Source: Theristus sp. LFF4_11 | Taxonomy: Eukaryota > Nematoda > Chromadorea > Monhysterida > Xyalidae | Assembly: GCA_030248135.1 (NCBI GenBank) | Contig: JASANC010002713.1 | Coordinates: 1 to 64,000 of the forward strand | Reading direction: 5' to 3' | DNA: 64,000 bases | In this document: in pieces, positions 1-9,992 of the stretch | How positions within the stretch are numbered: the stretch's first letter is position 1 | Layout: every line of letters starts with the position of its first letter | The notes under the pieces: generated by a model | What the model was told of the DNA's origin: nothing | Databases searched by the model: none | The model's input: only the letters and a program-made list of their open reading frames with translations | Made by a program: the position numbers and the translations under genes

Positions 1-595
1 AAAAATCGCCAGGATCCCCAAGATTCAGAAAAATTCACTCTGATAGAAAGTTATCCCTAATTCTGGGCTTCACGGTGGTGTTAAAAATCTGCTATTCCCG
101 AGCCTTTTTTGCCATTTAAAAAAAGTTTTCCGTCAGCCTGACGGTCACCAAAACAAAATCTTGAAAGTTCCGCCACACGGGAGTCATTCGGGAAGTGCTT
201 GCATATCAAATGTGGTTCTTCGAACTCCGTGATTGATTTTTTCTAAACGGTTGCCATTCCTCTTCTTGTGTTTTGACCTGACCCCCAAAACGTCACTAAT
301 TGTCCTCAGTAGGGTTCGAAAAAAAGTGAAAATCCCGATTTTTTTTTAAAAAAATTAAAAAATTTTTTTTAAATTAATTAAAAGAAATTTAATGCCGGAG
401 GAAAATCCGATGGTCAACAAAAAAGTGCATTCGAACCGCGCTGACGCGCTGAACACGAATATGAATGAATTTTCAGAGTTTTTAGAATGAAATAAAACTG
501 TTTTGGTTTTTTAAATTGGCAACAACTTTTATGAATATTATCCTCCGCCGACGCCAATTTAGACCTACGTTTTGCAGCATGTGGATCCAAACCAA
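1..595. repeat. Degraded dispersed-repeat sequence
   Basis: No gene is seen. Bases about 140-300 are a diverged, rearranged copy of the family whose complete copy lies at 27404-28134: the stretch mentioning tcaccaaaacaaaatct, the gggagtcattcggga motif and the cctcttcttgtgttttgacc motif recur there. The remainder is AT-rich with A/T homopolymers and is unassigned. Confidence 0.5.
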
Positions 596-709
596 GTGGT
601 CAGTTCTATAAAAATGAATAGTGTTTGAAAAGTGAACATTTTATGTTCAAATACATGGAGTAAAAACGTTCACTTTTCAAACACTATTCACTTTTATAGA
701 ACTGACCAC
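596..709. repeat. Near-perfect 42-bp hairpin
   Basis: Bases 596-637 and 668-709 are reverse complements over 42 positions with one mismatch, separated by a 30-base loop. The arms start with gtggtcagttctataaaa. It could be a very short foldback transposon or the stem of a small-RNA precursor; sequence alone does not decide. It abuts a mariner-like end at 709. Confidence 0.75.
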
Positions 710-1217
710 AGGGTGTTCCAAAAGTTAGTCTTTGAGAAATTCTGGAAAAATAATCGAGACATGAGCTTCAAAGACAAACAGTTTTGCGTGGAAATTAGAA
801 ATATCAATCCAATCAATGGGAAACTTTGGTCAAAGATGAACTTGTGGTTCAAGTATTGAACCGGAATTTGTCAAGGCTTAAATTTTGAATTTTTGAAGGG
901 TAAAACCAAAGTAACTTGCTGCTTTTTAGTCCATTAACGAGCTCATGAAACCAATTGCAGAAGCTTCTATCGGTATTTGGACTTTTCTCGTCGATCTTCG
1001 ACCTAAAGTAGAAATTGTCACAAAAAATTCTGCCAAAAACAAAGTCCACACAAAACTGGCAAAAACGCATAATGACACTTTCTGTGAAAAGTGTGTTAAA
1101 CGCATTTTCAGATAAAAATACAATTTTGATAGCCAAAATTTGTTTTTTTGGTTAATTAAAAAAATCCCAATTGAACAAAAAAGATTTTTTTTCAAAAGTT
1201 TAAAAAAATTTTCGAGC
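710..1217. other. No gene; single mariner-like terminus at its left edge
   Basis: The sequence cagggtgttccaaaagtta at about 710 resembles the terminal repeat of Tc1/mariner elements, but no matching second end or transposase frame was found. The rest holds only short overlapping open frames with no coding character. Confidence 0.3.
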
Positions 1218-1517
1218 CCTACCTAGACGAAAGCAAATTTTTGAGGGTCTGTCTGTCTGTCGTCACGTGCAGTAGCGAAAGCGGGACCATGGTTGAGGGG
1301 GGTGTTTGCCCAATTTCAGGGGGGTGAATTTCAGCCAGGTGCACGCACGGGCAAGAAAATTTTGTGAGAGGCAAAAAAATTTCGTGAGGGCAGGGCAGGG
1401 TGCAGTACCGAAAGCGAAAGCAAATTTTCGAGGGGGGGGGTGTCGTCACGTGGGGGGGGGGGTGCCGAAAATTTTTCAGTGGGGGGTGTTAGTCATGGTA
1501 CACTGACACCCCCCAGG
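1218..1517. repeat. Fragment of G-rich CAGTACCG family
   Basis: Contains the module gcagtaccgaaagcgaaagc and G runs of eight to ten, also present in the complete G-rich element at 3525-4753. No own target duplication was recognised. It is the left flank of the element that begins at 1518. Confidence 0.5.
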
Positions 1518-3004
1518 CATAGTTGTTCCAGAGCCGAGGGGTTGGGGGGGCCGATATAGATAGCTGGAGCAAATTTTTAGATAGATAGATAGCTGGAAAA
1601 TTTTGGGGGGGGGGCGCGGGGGGGCATGTGAATTTGAAAATTGTCAAAATTTTGAAATTTGATAGATAGATACTTAAAACGCTAAAAAGCTATAAAAACA
1701 GCAAAATAATGCTAAAAATACACTAAAAATCAAGTATAAACGCGTATTTTACCTAAAATTAGCGACATTTTCAAGAATTACGAGCAAAAATGATCAATTT
1801 TGGTTAAAAATTGACTCATTTTATGTCTTCGAAGACAAAAATTTTCAGATAGATAGCTGGCTGAAAATTTTTTTGATAGATAATAGCTGAGCCGAAAAAA
1901 ACCTGTCTGATAGAGATAGATTCGAAAATTTTGGGGGGGGGCGTAGGGTTAGGAGGAAAAAAAATCCGGATTTTTTTTAATTAAAAAAATTAAAAAAAAT
2001 TTTTTTTTACAAGTTAGGTTCGTTCGAAGCGTCTCATCGAGCTGAGTTCATCTAGACTATTTTCAGAACGATCCGGGAAACTATAAGAGCGAAAATCGTG
2101 TTTTATTGAAATTATGTCCATTTCATAGAGGGAAAGTTGCATTTTCAACAGTAAAACAGGGCAATTTTTCACGTGTACTTGAATATTGAACCGTTCTTAG
2201 TGGTTCCTCTTTAGAAAATTACCAAAATTTGACTGTGTTCAAAAATTCCTGTTTGCTGTAGCTAAGTCGGCAACCCCTGTCGACCCGGTCGCCCCCCAAC
2301 TTACTTTCAGGTTCAACCAGCTATGCTATCTGCCACATGGCGAGAGCCCACTCTTCAAATCATCGTATCGAAAACACGTACCATGATTTCGCGATCACGT
2401 TGCGGACAACTGACAGACGCAAGTTTAACACGTTAGTTTAGCTCAGCACGCAAGTTTTAACATGTGGCCATGTTATCGGGTATCTGAAAAACGGTCGTGT
2501 GATGTGGTATTAACCAACATCTCCGCTCAAATTGTTTAACAATATATCGCACAACTCCATTGTAGACATATAACATACGCCAATCAACAAGATATCATGT
2601 TCATCTCATGGCCTACCGACTGAAAAACATGTTCTAAGTTGCAAGAAAACGATTTCTGAAACGATATTTCAATTCAGTTAAGTCATTTCAACGCTAAAAA
2701 TTGACTCTAGAAGTCATCCAAATCGAAAAACATGGAGTACGTCGGTCAAAATGACCAAATAATGACATTTACCTAAGCACACAAAGAAGTTGGGAAGAAA
2801 ATTTGGTTTGAACTTTCAAAAAATTATGCCATAAATCGAATTTTCAGAGCAAAGTAGAAGAAAAAGTTTTCAAATTTTTTTTAAGTCTGAAAAAAAAATC
2901 CAAATTTTTTTTAAAAAAACAAAAAAAATAGAAAAATTTTTTTTCAAAAAGCCCCTAACCCTAGGGGGGCGGCCCCTTCCAGGCCCCCCCCTAGAACAAC
3001 TATG
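1518..3004. mobile_element. hAT-like non-autonomous element, CATAGTTGTTC family, copy 1
   Basis: The ends are catagttgttccagagcc (left) and ctagaacaactatg (right), forming imperfect terminal inverted repeats. The element is flanked on both sides by the identical 8 bases cccccagg (1510-1517 and 3005-3012). Eight-base duplications and short inverted ends are typical of the hAT superfamily. The interior has G runs and repeated agatagatagctgg motifs and no transposase. A different element (1944-2963) is inserted inside it. Assignment to hAT is inferred from the termini only. Confidence 0.8.
1944..2963. mobile_element. hAT-like non-autonomous element, TAGGGTTAGGGG family, copy 1
   Basis: It starts tagggttagga and ends cccctaacccta. 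The 8 bases ggggggcg flank both ends exactly (1936-1943 and 2964-2971), so this is an insertion into the surrounding CATAGTTGTTC element. Just inside each end are A/T tracts able to form hairpins. The core of about 850 bp is nearly identical to the copy at 9993-11046 and contains no long open frame. Length is 1020 bp. Confidence 0.88.
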
Positions 3005-3012
3005 CCCCCAGG

Positions 3013-3333
3013 CGTGGGCTATGGGGGTGCACTATTGTAGAAAAATTTCTGGGGGTTGCACACCCCCCACCCCACCCATGAGATTTTTTCGCTTAAATTT
3101 TGAAGGAAATACGCTAACTTTGCTGCAAAATCTTTGAAATTACAATGAAGAATGTCAAGTTATCATTCATTTAGCTTATATTATGTACTTTAAAGACAAA
3201 AATCATCATTTTTGAGCAAAAATTCATGATTTTTGGGTGGTCCGAGAAAAATTTTAGGGGTGTCACTGTTACTTAGGTCCATGTAGGGGGGGGTGGGTGG
3301 GGTGTCTAGGAAATTTCGACGGGGGGTGTGGAT
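3013..3333. repeat. G-rich CAGTACCG-family fragment
   Basis: Includes the block catgagattttttcgcttaa, which recurs near 3700, 4930 (inverted) and 6860 inside members of the same G-rich family. No gene is seen. Confidence 0.5.
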
Positions 3334-4918
3334 TAGGGTTGTTAAACAAAATTCAAAATTTTTTAAAAGGGATTTAAAAAAAACAAAAATGCCAATTTAA
3401 AAAAAATTCGAGAAATTTTTTTTTAATATGCTCTGAAAACCTCAATTTTGGCACAATTTTTCGAAAGTTCAACAAAAATTTTCTTTGATGTTACCTCGTA
3501 AAACCTTTAGCAGTCGATTTTGGACAGTACCGTTGGCCCAAAAAAAATTTTGAAGGGGGGGGGGGTATGGTGCCGTGGGGGGGGGGGGTGCCGACCAAAA
3601 AGTGAGGGGGGGGTCCAAACTATGGTAACGTGGTAACGGGGTTCCATGGGGGGTGCATTTTTTCAAAATTTTCTGTGGGGGGGGGGGTCCACCCCCCACC
3701 CCCATGATATTTTTTCGCTTAAATTTTAAAGGAAAAACGCTAAATTTTGCTGCAAAATCTTTGAAATTACAATGAAGATGGTCAAGTTATCATATATTCA
3801 GCTTATGTTATGGACTTTATAGACAAAAAATCATGATTTTCGAAAAAAAATTTAGGGTGTGCAAAAAATTTTGAGGGGGTCTCCGCCAGACAAAATTTCA
3901 TGGGGGGTGTGGGGGGTGTCGGCCAAATTTTCGAGGGGGGGTCCGATCAGTAGCGAAAGCGGGACCTCGGGTGAGGGGGGGGTGTTTGCCTAATTTTAGA
4001 GGGGGTCAGGTGCCTTCTCGGTGAGGGGGGGTGCACGGGCAGCAAATTTTCCTGAGGGGGGGGTGCACTGGCAGAAAAATTTCGTGAGGGGGGGTGCACG
4101 GGATCGCACGGGTAATACCAAATTTTTGCCCTGGAAAAACACAGAAATTCTTGTAAAATACAGAGTATTTCGTGCAAAGAAGCTGCTTGTTTGGTCAGAA
4201 ACAACAAAATTTATGCAGGGACAAACACAAACGTCAAGAAAAATGCAAAAATTACGGTATTTTTGGAAAAAACTGATATGAGATTGACCACCATGAGGGG
4301 GTTGCCCTTCTTTTCTAAAAAACCGAAACGCTCGTTGTCGGACATTGTTTAAACGGAACTAATTCTAATCCTACTCCTAAAGCATAATCCTAAGCCTAAC
4401 ATGATCCTAACCTAATCCTAACCTAAGCCAAGCCTTTTCAGAAAGGAAGATGTCAGAACAATTTCGTTTTTAACAAGTTTTTGTTGAGGCCGTGAGGGGG
4501 GGGGGGTGCGATCCCGTGTTTTCTCGCGGAGGGGGGTGGGGGGAGTCTAGTACCCGTGTCGAGGTAAAGGGGGGGAGGGGGGGCACACGGGTATCTGCCC
4601 GTGCACGGGCAGGATTTTCGGCTGAGGGGGGGGGTGCACCCCCCACCCCCGCACTTTCGCTACTGGGTCCGATGGGGGGGGGGGGGGGTGCCCGGTTTTA
4701 GAGGGGGTGGCACGGTGCCCCCCACTCCCCCCTCCCACCCGTCCACGGTACTAATTTTGGACCGTTTTACAGACTGATTTCAGGCTTCAACAACATCTGC
4801 GATGAAGTTTTTGAGCGTCCCAAAGGTAGGCTTACCATTTCCGATGCAGATAAGGTGACGATTCGCCTCGCAGTCTAAATTTGAGCGTCCGGACTGCTCC
4901 GTTTGCAAGCGTTTTTCC
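3334..4918. mobile_element. TAGGGTTGTT-family element split by a later insertion
   Basis: The left part (3334-3524) begins tagggttgttaaac and the right part (4754-4918) continues the same family sequence (aacatctgcgatgaagttttt and following). The continuity is clear from the intact copy at 27404-28134. It is interrupted by the G-rich element at 3525-4753 and truncated on the right at about 4918, where a G-rich fragment begins. Confidence 0.75.
3525..4753. mobile_element. hAT-like G-rich element, CAGTACCG family, complete copy
   Basis: The left end is cagtaccgttggccc; the right end, read inverted, is tagtaccgtggac. The duplicated flank attttgga is exact on both sides (3517-3524 and 4754-4761). 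The 1229-bp interior is dominated by G runs of 5-11 bases on the + strand alternating with AT-rich spacers. It also contains hexamer-like cctaatcctaacc stretches at about 4360-4430. No transposase is visible; open frames here are Gly/Pro artefacts. Confidence 0.83.
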
Positions 4919-5112
4919 TTCAAAATTTAAGCGAAAAAATCTCATGGGTGGGGTGGGGGTGTACACCCCCCCCCAGAAATTTTTCTACAATAGTGCACCC
5001 CCCCCATGGCCCACGCCTGGGGGTGTCACTGTACCATGACTGACAGCCCCCACTGAAAAATTTTCGGCACCCTCCCCCCTCGAAAATTTGCTTTCGCCTT
5101 CGGTACTGCCCC
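4919..5112 (-). repeat. Inverted G-rich CAGTACCG-family fragment
   Basis: This is the reverse complement of the module seen at about 3000-3110 and of the ccgaaagcgaaagcaaatttt block at about 1407. It carries C runs on the + strand. No gene. Confidence 0.5.
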
Positions 5113-5175
5113 ACTAGGGTTAGGGGCTTTGAAAAAAAAAATTTTTTTTTAATTTTTTTTATATTTGGATTTTTT
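5113..5175 (-). repeat. Terminal fragment of TAGGGTTAGGGG family
   Basis: The stretch ctagggttaggggctttgaa followed by an A/T tract matches the inverted right end of the 9993-11046 element. The rest of that element is missing here. Confidence 0.6.
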
Positions 5176-6189
5176 TACAAAGATAGCTGGAAAATTTTGG
5201 GGGGGGGGCATGTCATGTGACTTTGAGGGGGCGGTCAAAATTTTGAAATTAGATAGATATATAGCTAAAACGATAAAAAGCTACAAAAACCGTAAAGCTT
5301 CATAAGTCACAGAATGGGAATGGGAGAATGTGAAATCCGAATCCAATAAGACAAAACTCAGCCGATTTGCACCAATTCACGCAGGCGTATGTTCAAATGC
5401 GGCTCACTAATTGCGTCCTGAAAAGTTGCAGCCCGCTCATTGCGGCCCGTTCGATTGCGGCCCGGAGAATTCGGGCTCGGACGATTCCGGCCTGGCGAAC
5501 GTTTCTCGAGCAATAGTAAACCACCTGTACCGTTTTTCGTGATCTTGGATGTCAAACAAATCAAACAAATCACGGCAAAACAGTTTTTTTTCAAAAACTC
5601 ACGTTTCCGAAGAGCCTTTATGTAAAAGGCTTGGCTTAGGAGACCTACAACAACTTTGCTTAATTTTGGGATCAGATTTGGCTAAAGTTTATTTTCTTTT
5701 TTGCAATCATTTTAAAATCTGCGATTGCGTTGGTTGATTGTGGAATGAGAAAAAACCAATCCCAACTCCCAGCAGTTTATCGGTCGTTCTGGGGAAAATT
5801 CGCCGAGCCGGAATCGTCCGGACCGGAAATATTCGGGCGGGAATCGTCCGGGCCAAAAGTATTTGGGCCGGAATCGAACGGGGTACAACTCTTCGGGCCA
5901 GAGGCCGCAATGTTACCAAGAAAAACGGGCAAAGAAGGAGAAACCAGTTAAGAGCGTGAAGTTAACTTCAATTAACGCCCTATATATTTTTTGACTTATG
6001 TAGGCCAACCTACAAAAACAGCTAAATAACGCTCAAAATACGCTAAAATTTAAGTATAAACGCGTAATTAGCGAAATTTTTAAGAATTTCAAGGAAAAAT
6101 GGTCAATTTTGGCCAAAAATAGACTTATTTTATGTCTTCGAAAACAAATTTTTTTAGATAGATAGCTGGCTGAGAAATTTTTTTTAGAT
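5176..6189. repeat. CATAGTTGTTC-family fragment interrupted by a foldback element
   Basis: 5176-5292 and 6001-6189 carry the characteristic interior of the CATAGTTGTTC family (aagctacaaaaac, aagtataaacgcgtaa, atgtcttcgaa, agatagatagctggctgag). The two parts are separated by unrelated sequence of about 700 bp that contains the foldback arms. Confidence 0.65.
5293..6000. mobile_element. Foldback-type element with Cys-/Gly-codon-like CCGG repeats, copy 1
   Basis: Two arms, about 5404-5495 and 5805-5920, are built of degenerate tandem units around attccggcccgga and its complement, in opposite orientation. The centre holds aaaggcttggcttaggaga and acctacaac, the same centre as in the copy at 40714-41294. 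Exact element ends are unclear: ctacaaaaac occurs at both junctions (about 5281 and 6010) and may be the target duplication. No transposase. Confidence 0.6.
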
Positions 6190-6509
6190 ACAGTTGAAAC
6201 GATATTTCAATTCAGTTAAGTCATTTCAACGCTAAAAATTGACTCTAGAAGTCATCCAAATCGAAAAACATGGAGTACGTCGGTCAAAATGACCAAATAA
6301 TGACATTTACCTGGAGCACACAAAGAAGTTGGGAAGAAAATTTGGTTTGAACTTTCAAAAAATGTTTATGCCATAATTTAAATTTTCAGAGCAAAAGTAG
6401 AAGAAAAAAATTTTCAATTTTTTTTAAGTTTAAAAAAAAAATCCAAATTTTTTAAAAAAAAACAAAAAAAAAAAAAAAAAAAAAATTTTTTTCAAAACCC
6501 CGAACCCTA
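6190..6509. repeat. Right-end fragment of TAGGGTTAGGGG family
   Basis: Nearly identical to the last 320 bp of the elements at 1944-2963 and 9993-11046, from gaaacgatatttcaattcag to a mutated terminus ccccgaacccta. The left two-thirds is absent. Confidence 0.75.
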
Positions 6510-6667
6510 CACATGGCCACATGTTAAAAAAAAACAAAAATCGTCTTGTTTCTAAACTAACATTTTAAATTCTTTCACTTAAGTTGCCCTCAACCACTCA
6601 AAGTTGATCGCGAAATCATAGGAGTCGTTTTCGAGAACCAGATTTGATATGAATGCGCTCTGCCTAA
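6510..6667. repeat. Diverged TAGGGTTGTT-family sequence
   Basis: Contains gttaaaaaaaaacaaaaatcg and gatttgatatgaatgcgct, which are diverged equivalents of parts of 27404-27560. The matching continuation (ctccggatatggcggaactg) follows the next element at 7243, so the G-rich element at 6668-7242 sits inside this older copy. Confidence 0.5.
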
Positions 6668-7242
6668 CAGTACCGTGGGCCCAAAAAATTTTCGAGGGGG
6701 GGGGTATGGTACCGTGGGGGGGGGTGCCGACCAAAAAGTGAGGGGGGGTCCAAACTATGGTAACGTGGGACCCCCCCCAGGGGGGTCCCATGGGGGGGGG
6801 TGCATTTTTTCAAAATTTTCTGTGGGGGGGGGTCCACACCACCCCCCCCCCCCACCCCCCATAATATTTTTTCGCTTAAATTTGAAAGGAAAAACGCTAA
6901 ATTTTGCTGCAAAATCTTTGAAATTACAATGAAGATGGTCAAGTTATCATATATTCAGCTTATATTATGGACTTTATAGACAAAAAATCATGATTTTCGA
7001 AAAAAAATTTAGGGTGTGCAGAAAATTTTGGGGGGGGGGGGGGGTGGCCCCCAGACAAAATTAATGGGGGGGGGGGGGGGGGTGTCGGCCAAATTTTCGA
7101 GGGGGGGGGGGTACGATGGGGGGGGTGCCCGGTTTGTAGGGGGGTGGCACGGTGCCCCCCCCACCCCCCCCACCCGACGGTCTCGGGTGCTCTGGGGGGG
7201 GGTGTGCCCCCCCCCCCCCCCCCCCCCCCGCCCACGGTACTG
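6668..7242. mobile_element. hAT-like G-rich element, CAGTACCG family, copy 2
   Basis: It starts cagtaccgtgggccc and ends gcccacggtactg, giving inverted ends of about 13 bp. The interior alternates G runs up to 19 bases with C runs up to 20 bases. No exact flanking duplication remains (the host copy is diverged). Open frames over this stretch encode poly-Gly or poly-Pro and are not genes. Confidence 0.7.
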
Positions 7243-7508
7243 CTCCGGATATGGCGGAACTGTGCAGATTTCGTTTTGGTGACCTCAAAATTGCCAATGG
7301 ATTTACGGCCCCCCTCAAAAAAATTTTCGAATCTATCTCTTCAGACTGGTTTTTCGGCCAGCTATTATCTACTTTTCAGCCATCTATTTCTAGCCAGCTA
7401 TCTATCTGAAAATTTCTGTCATAGAAGACATAAAAATGAGTCAATTTTTGACCAAAATTAGACCATTTTTGTTTGTAACCCTTGAAAATTCGTTGAATTC
7501 TAGGTAAA
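7243..7508 (-). repeat. TAGGGTTGTT remnant then inverted CATAGTTGTTC fragment
   Basis: 7243-7310 continues the older TAGGGTTGTT copy. 7315-7508 is the reverse complement of the CATAGTTGTTC family interior (attttcgaatctatctct, cagctatctatctgaaaatt, agacataaaaatgagtcaat). No gene. Confidence 0.55.
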
Positions 7509-8277
7509 TAGGGTTGTTAACAAAAATGAAAATTTTTTTTTTTATAGTAGGGGTTGCTAACAAAAATGAAAATTTTTAAAAAAAAGTGATAAAAAAAAAC
7601 AAAAAATGCCGATTTTTTTTTTAAAAAAAAATTCGAAAAATTTTCCTCTAATATGCTCTGAAAACCTCAATTTTGGCACAATTTTTCGAAAGTTCAACAA
7701 AAAATTTTCTTTGATTATACCTCGTAAACCTTTAGCAGTCGATTTTGGGCCGTTTTACCGACTGATTTTAGGTTTCGACAACATCTGCGATGAAGTTTTT
7801 GAGCGTCCCAAAGCTTAGCCTACCATTTCCGATGCAGATAAGGTGACGATTCGCCTCGCAGAGCGTCCGATTGTGCTCGCTGCTCCGTTTGCAAGCGCTA
7901 CGTTGTCTGGTTGCTGCTTCGTGTCGTGTCGTCGCGACACCATCAGAAGAATTGATCGAATTTCAAGGCGGTATGTTTGTCTTCACTTTAGCATTAGCTT
8001 AGCTGGGGACAATTAGTGACGTTTTGGAGGTCAAAACACAAGAAGAGGCATGGTGACGGTTTGGAAAAGGGGTAATTGAGGTCACCAAAACAAAATCTGC
8101 AAAGTTCCGCCATACGGGAGTCATTCGGGAGGCGCTTGCATATCATATGTGGTTCTTCGGACTCCATGATTGATTTAGCACAACTTTGATTTTTGAAATT
8201 TTTTTTTTTAAAAAAAAAATTTTTTTAAAAAAAAAAAAAAACAAAAATGACGATTTTTGTTTTTTTTAACAACCCTA
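7509..8277 (+). mobile_element. TAGGGTTGTT-family element, copy A
   Basis: It begins tagggttgttaac, has an internal repeat of its own terminus at 7548 (taggggttgctaac), and ends ttaacaaccctа-type sequence at 8277. The body is collinear with, but reversed relative to, 27404-28134. Flanking 8-mers do not match (taggtaaa against gtgtttta), which suggests a deletion at one edge. No coding potential. Confidence 0.7.
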
Positions 8278-8455
8278 GTGTTTTAGCTATCTATCTCTCA
8301 AATTGCCAAATTGTGACCGGCCCCCCCCCCCAAAGTCACTTGGCCCCCCCCCCGCGGCCCCCCCAAAATTTTCCAGCTATCTATCTATCTAGAAAATTTG
8401 CTCCAGCTATCTATGTCGGCCCCCCCCCAACCCCTCGGCTCTGGAACAACTATGG
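8278..8455 (-). repeat. Inverted CATAGTTGTTC-family fragment
   Basis: Contains gttttagctatctatctc, C runs, and the inverted family end ggctctggaacaactatg. It separates the two opposed TAGGGTTGTT copies on either side. No gene. Confidence 0.6.
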
Positions 8456-8981
8456 ACCTCAATTACCCCTTTTCCAAACCGTCACCATGCCTCTTCTTGT
8501 GTTTTGACCTCCAAAACGTCACTAATTGTCCCCAGCTAAACTAATGCTAAAGTGAAGACAAACATACCGCCTTGAAATTCGATCAATTCTTCTGATGGTG
8601 TCGCGACGACACGACACGAAGCAGCAAGCAACCAGACAACGTAGCGCTTGCAAACGGAGCAGCGAGCACAATCGGACGCTCTGCGAGGCGAATCGTCACC
8701 TTATCTGCATCGGAAATGGTAGGCCAAGCTTTGGGACGCTCAAAAACTTCATCGCAGATGTTGTCGTAGCCTAAAATCAGTCGGTAAAACGGTCCAAAAT
8801 CGACTGCTAAAGGTTTTACGAGGTATAATCAAAGAAAATTTTTGTTGAACTTTCGAAAAAATTGTGCCAAAATTGAGGTTTTCAGAGCATATTAAAGGAA
8901 AATTTTTCGAATTTTTTTAATCGGCATTTTTGTTTTTTTTAATCACTTTTTTTAAATTTTCATTTTTGTTTAACAACCCTA
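8456..8981 (-). mobile_element. Truncated TAGGGTTGTT-family element, copy B, inverted to copy A
   Basis: Runs from gacctcaattacccctttt to the terminal ttaacaacccta at 8981. It is the reverse complement of the corresponding part of 7509-8070 with very few differences, so copies A and B form a long inverted repeat of roughly 500 bp per arm. The other end of the element is missing here. Confidence 0.75.
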
Positions 8982-8996
8982 GGGGCGTCCCCCCAG

Positions 8997-9925
8997 CATA
9001 GTTGTTCCAGAGCCGGGGGTTGGGGGGGGGCGATATAGATAGCTGGAACAAATTTTCTAGATAGATAGCTGGAAAATTTTGGGGGGGGGGGCCGCGGGGG
9101 GGGGCTATGTGACTTTGGGGGGGGCCGGTCAAAAATTTGAAATAAGATAGATAGATAGCTAAAACGCTAAAAAGCTATAAAAACAGCTAAATAATGCTTA
9201 AAACATGATAAAAATCAAGTATAAACGCGTATTTTAACTAAAATTAGCGAAATTTTCAAGAATTTCGAGCAAAATGGTCAATTTTGGTAAAAAATTGACT
9301 CATTTTAAGTCTTCGAAGACAAAAATTTTTAGATAGATAGCTGGCTGAGAAATTTTTTTAGATAGATAATAGCTGAGCCGAAAAAACCTTTCTGATAGAG
9401 ATAGATTCGAAATTTTTTTTTGGGGGGCCGGCCCCCCCAGGCCCCCCCCCCTAGAACAACTACCGTATTACCTCTAATAAACCCCCATGGGGGTTTATTT
9501 CTTCAGCGACTTCTGGGGGTGGGGGTTTATTTTTGGGGGGGGGGGATTATTTTTGGGGGGGGGTTTATTTGGAAACCATTTTTAGGGGTGGGCAAAATGG
9601 CAAAAATACCTTCCATGGCAGGAAGGAAGTCGCAGAAACTTCTAACTTTTCACAGAGATTTCCTTTTGTAACAGCCTTTTGTAATGAAATTACCACTAAC
9701 TCATCCCTTTGGGGCCTTTGGTAGCACAATTTCACCAATGTCACTGTATTCAGCCACTGAATTCGCTAGGTATGTGTTTCAAACAGGTTTCTAATAAACC
9801 CCCATGGGGGTTTATTTTTGGGGGGGGGGGGATTATTTGGAAACTTGTCGAGGGGGTGGGGGTTTATTTTTGGGGGGGGGGGTTTAATTTTGGGGGGGGG
9901 GGTTTAATAGAGGTAATACGGTATG
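8997..9925. mobile_element. hAT-like CATAGTTGTTC-family element, copy 2, carrying a nested MITE
   Basis: The left end is catagttgttccagagcc and the right end is ctagaacaactatg, the latter split by the MITE at 9463-9921. The flanking 8-mer ccccccag is identical at 8989-8996 and 9926-9933. Removing the MITE and one TA leaves about 468 bp, close to the 444 bp of the copy at 30650-31093. No transposase. Confidence 0.83.
9463..9921. mobile_element. TA-flanked MITE, CCGTATTACC family, copy 1
   Basis: Terminal inverted repeats begin ccgtattacctctaataaac. TA is present on both sides (9461-9462 and 9922-9923), and it landed in the TA of the terminus of another element. The interior has repeated gggtttatttttggggg modules and a non-repetitive centre (ggaaggaagtcgcagaaact). 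Superfamily is unclear: TA duplication fits Tc1/mariner-like or Harbinger-like mechanisms. Open frames are low-complexity artefacts. Confidence 0.82.
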
Positions 9926-9992
9926 CCCCCCAGCCCCCCCTAGAACAACCGTAATGCATCATTATTAAAACAGCTGCATCTGCAGTTCCGGT

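Noticed and set aside
3469..7461. Many open frames of 60-105 codons rich in Gly or Pro
   Set aside because: They are translations of G and C runs within transposons, occur in several frames at once, and have no coding bias or family resemblance.
9420..9954. Frames inside the CCGTATTACC MITE (also at 26055-26451)
   Set aside because: The peptides mirror each other because the element is repeated in opposite orientation; they are mostly FGGGV-type low-complexity sequence.
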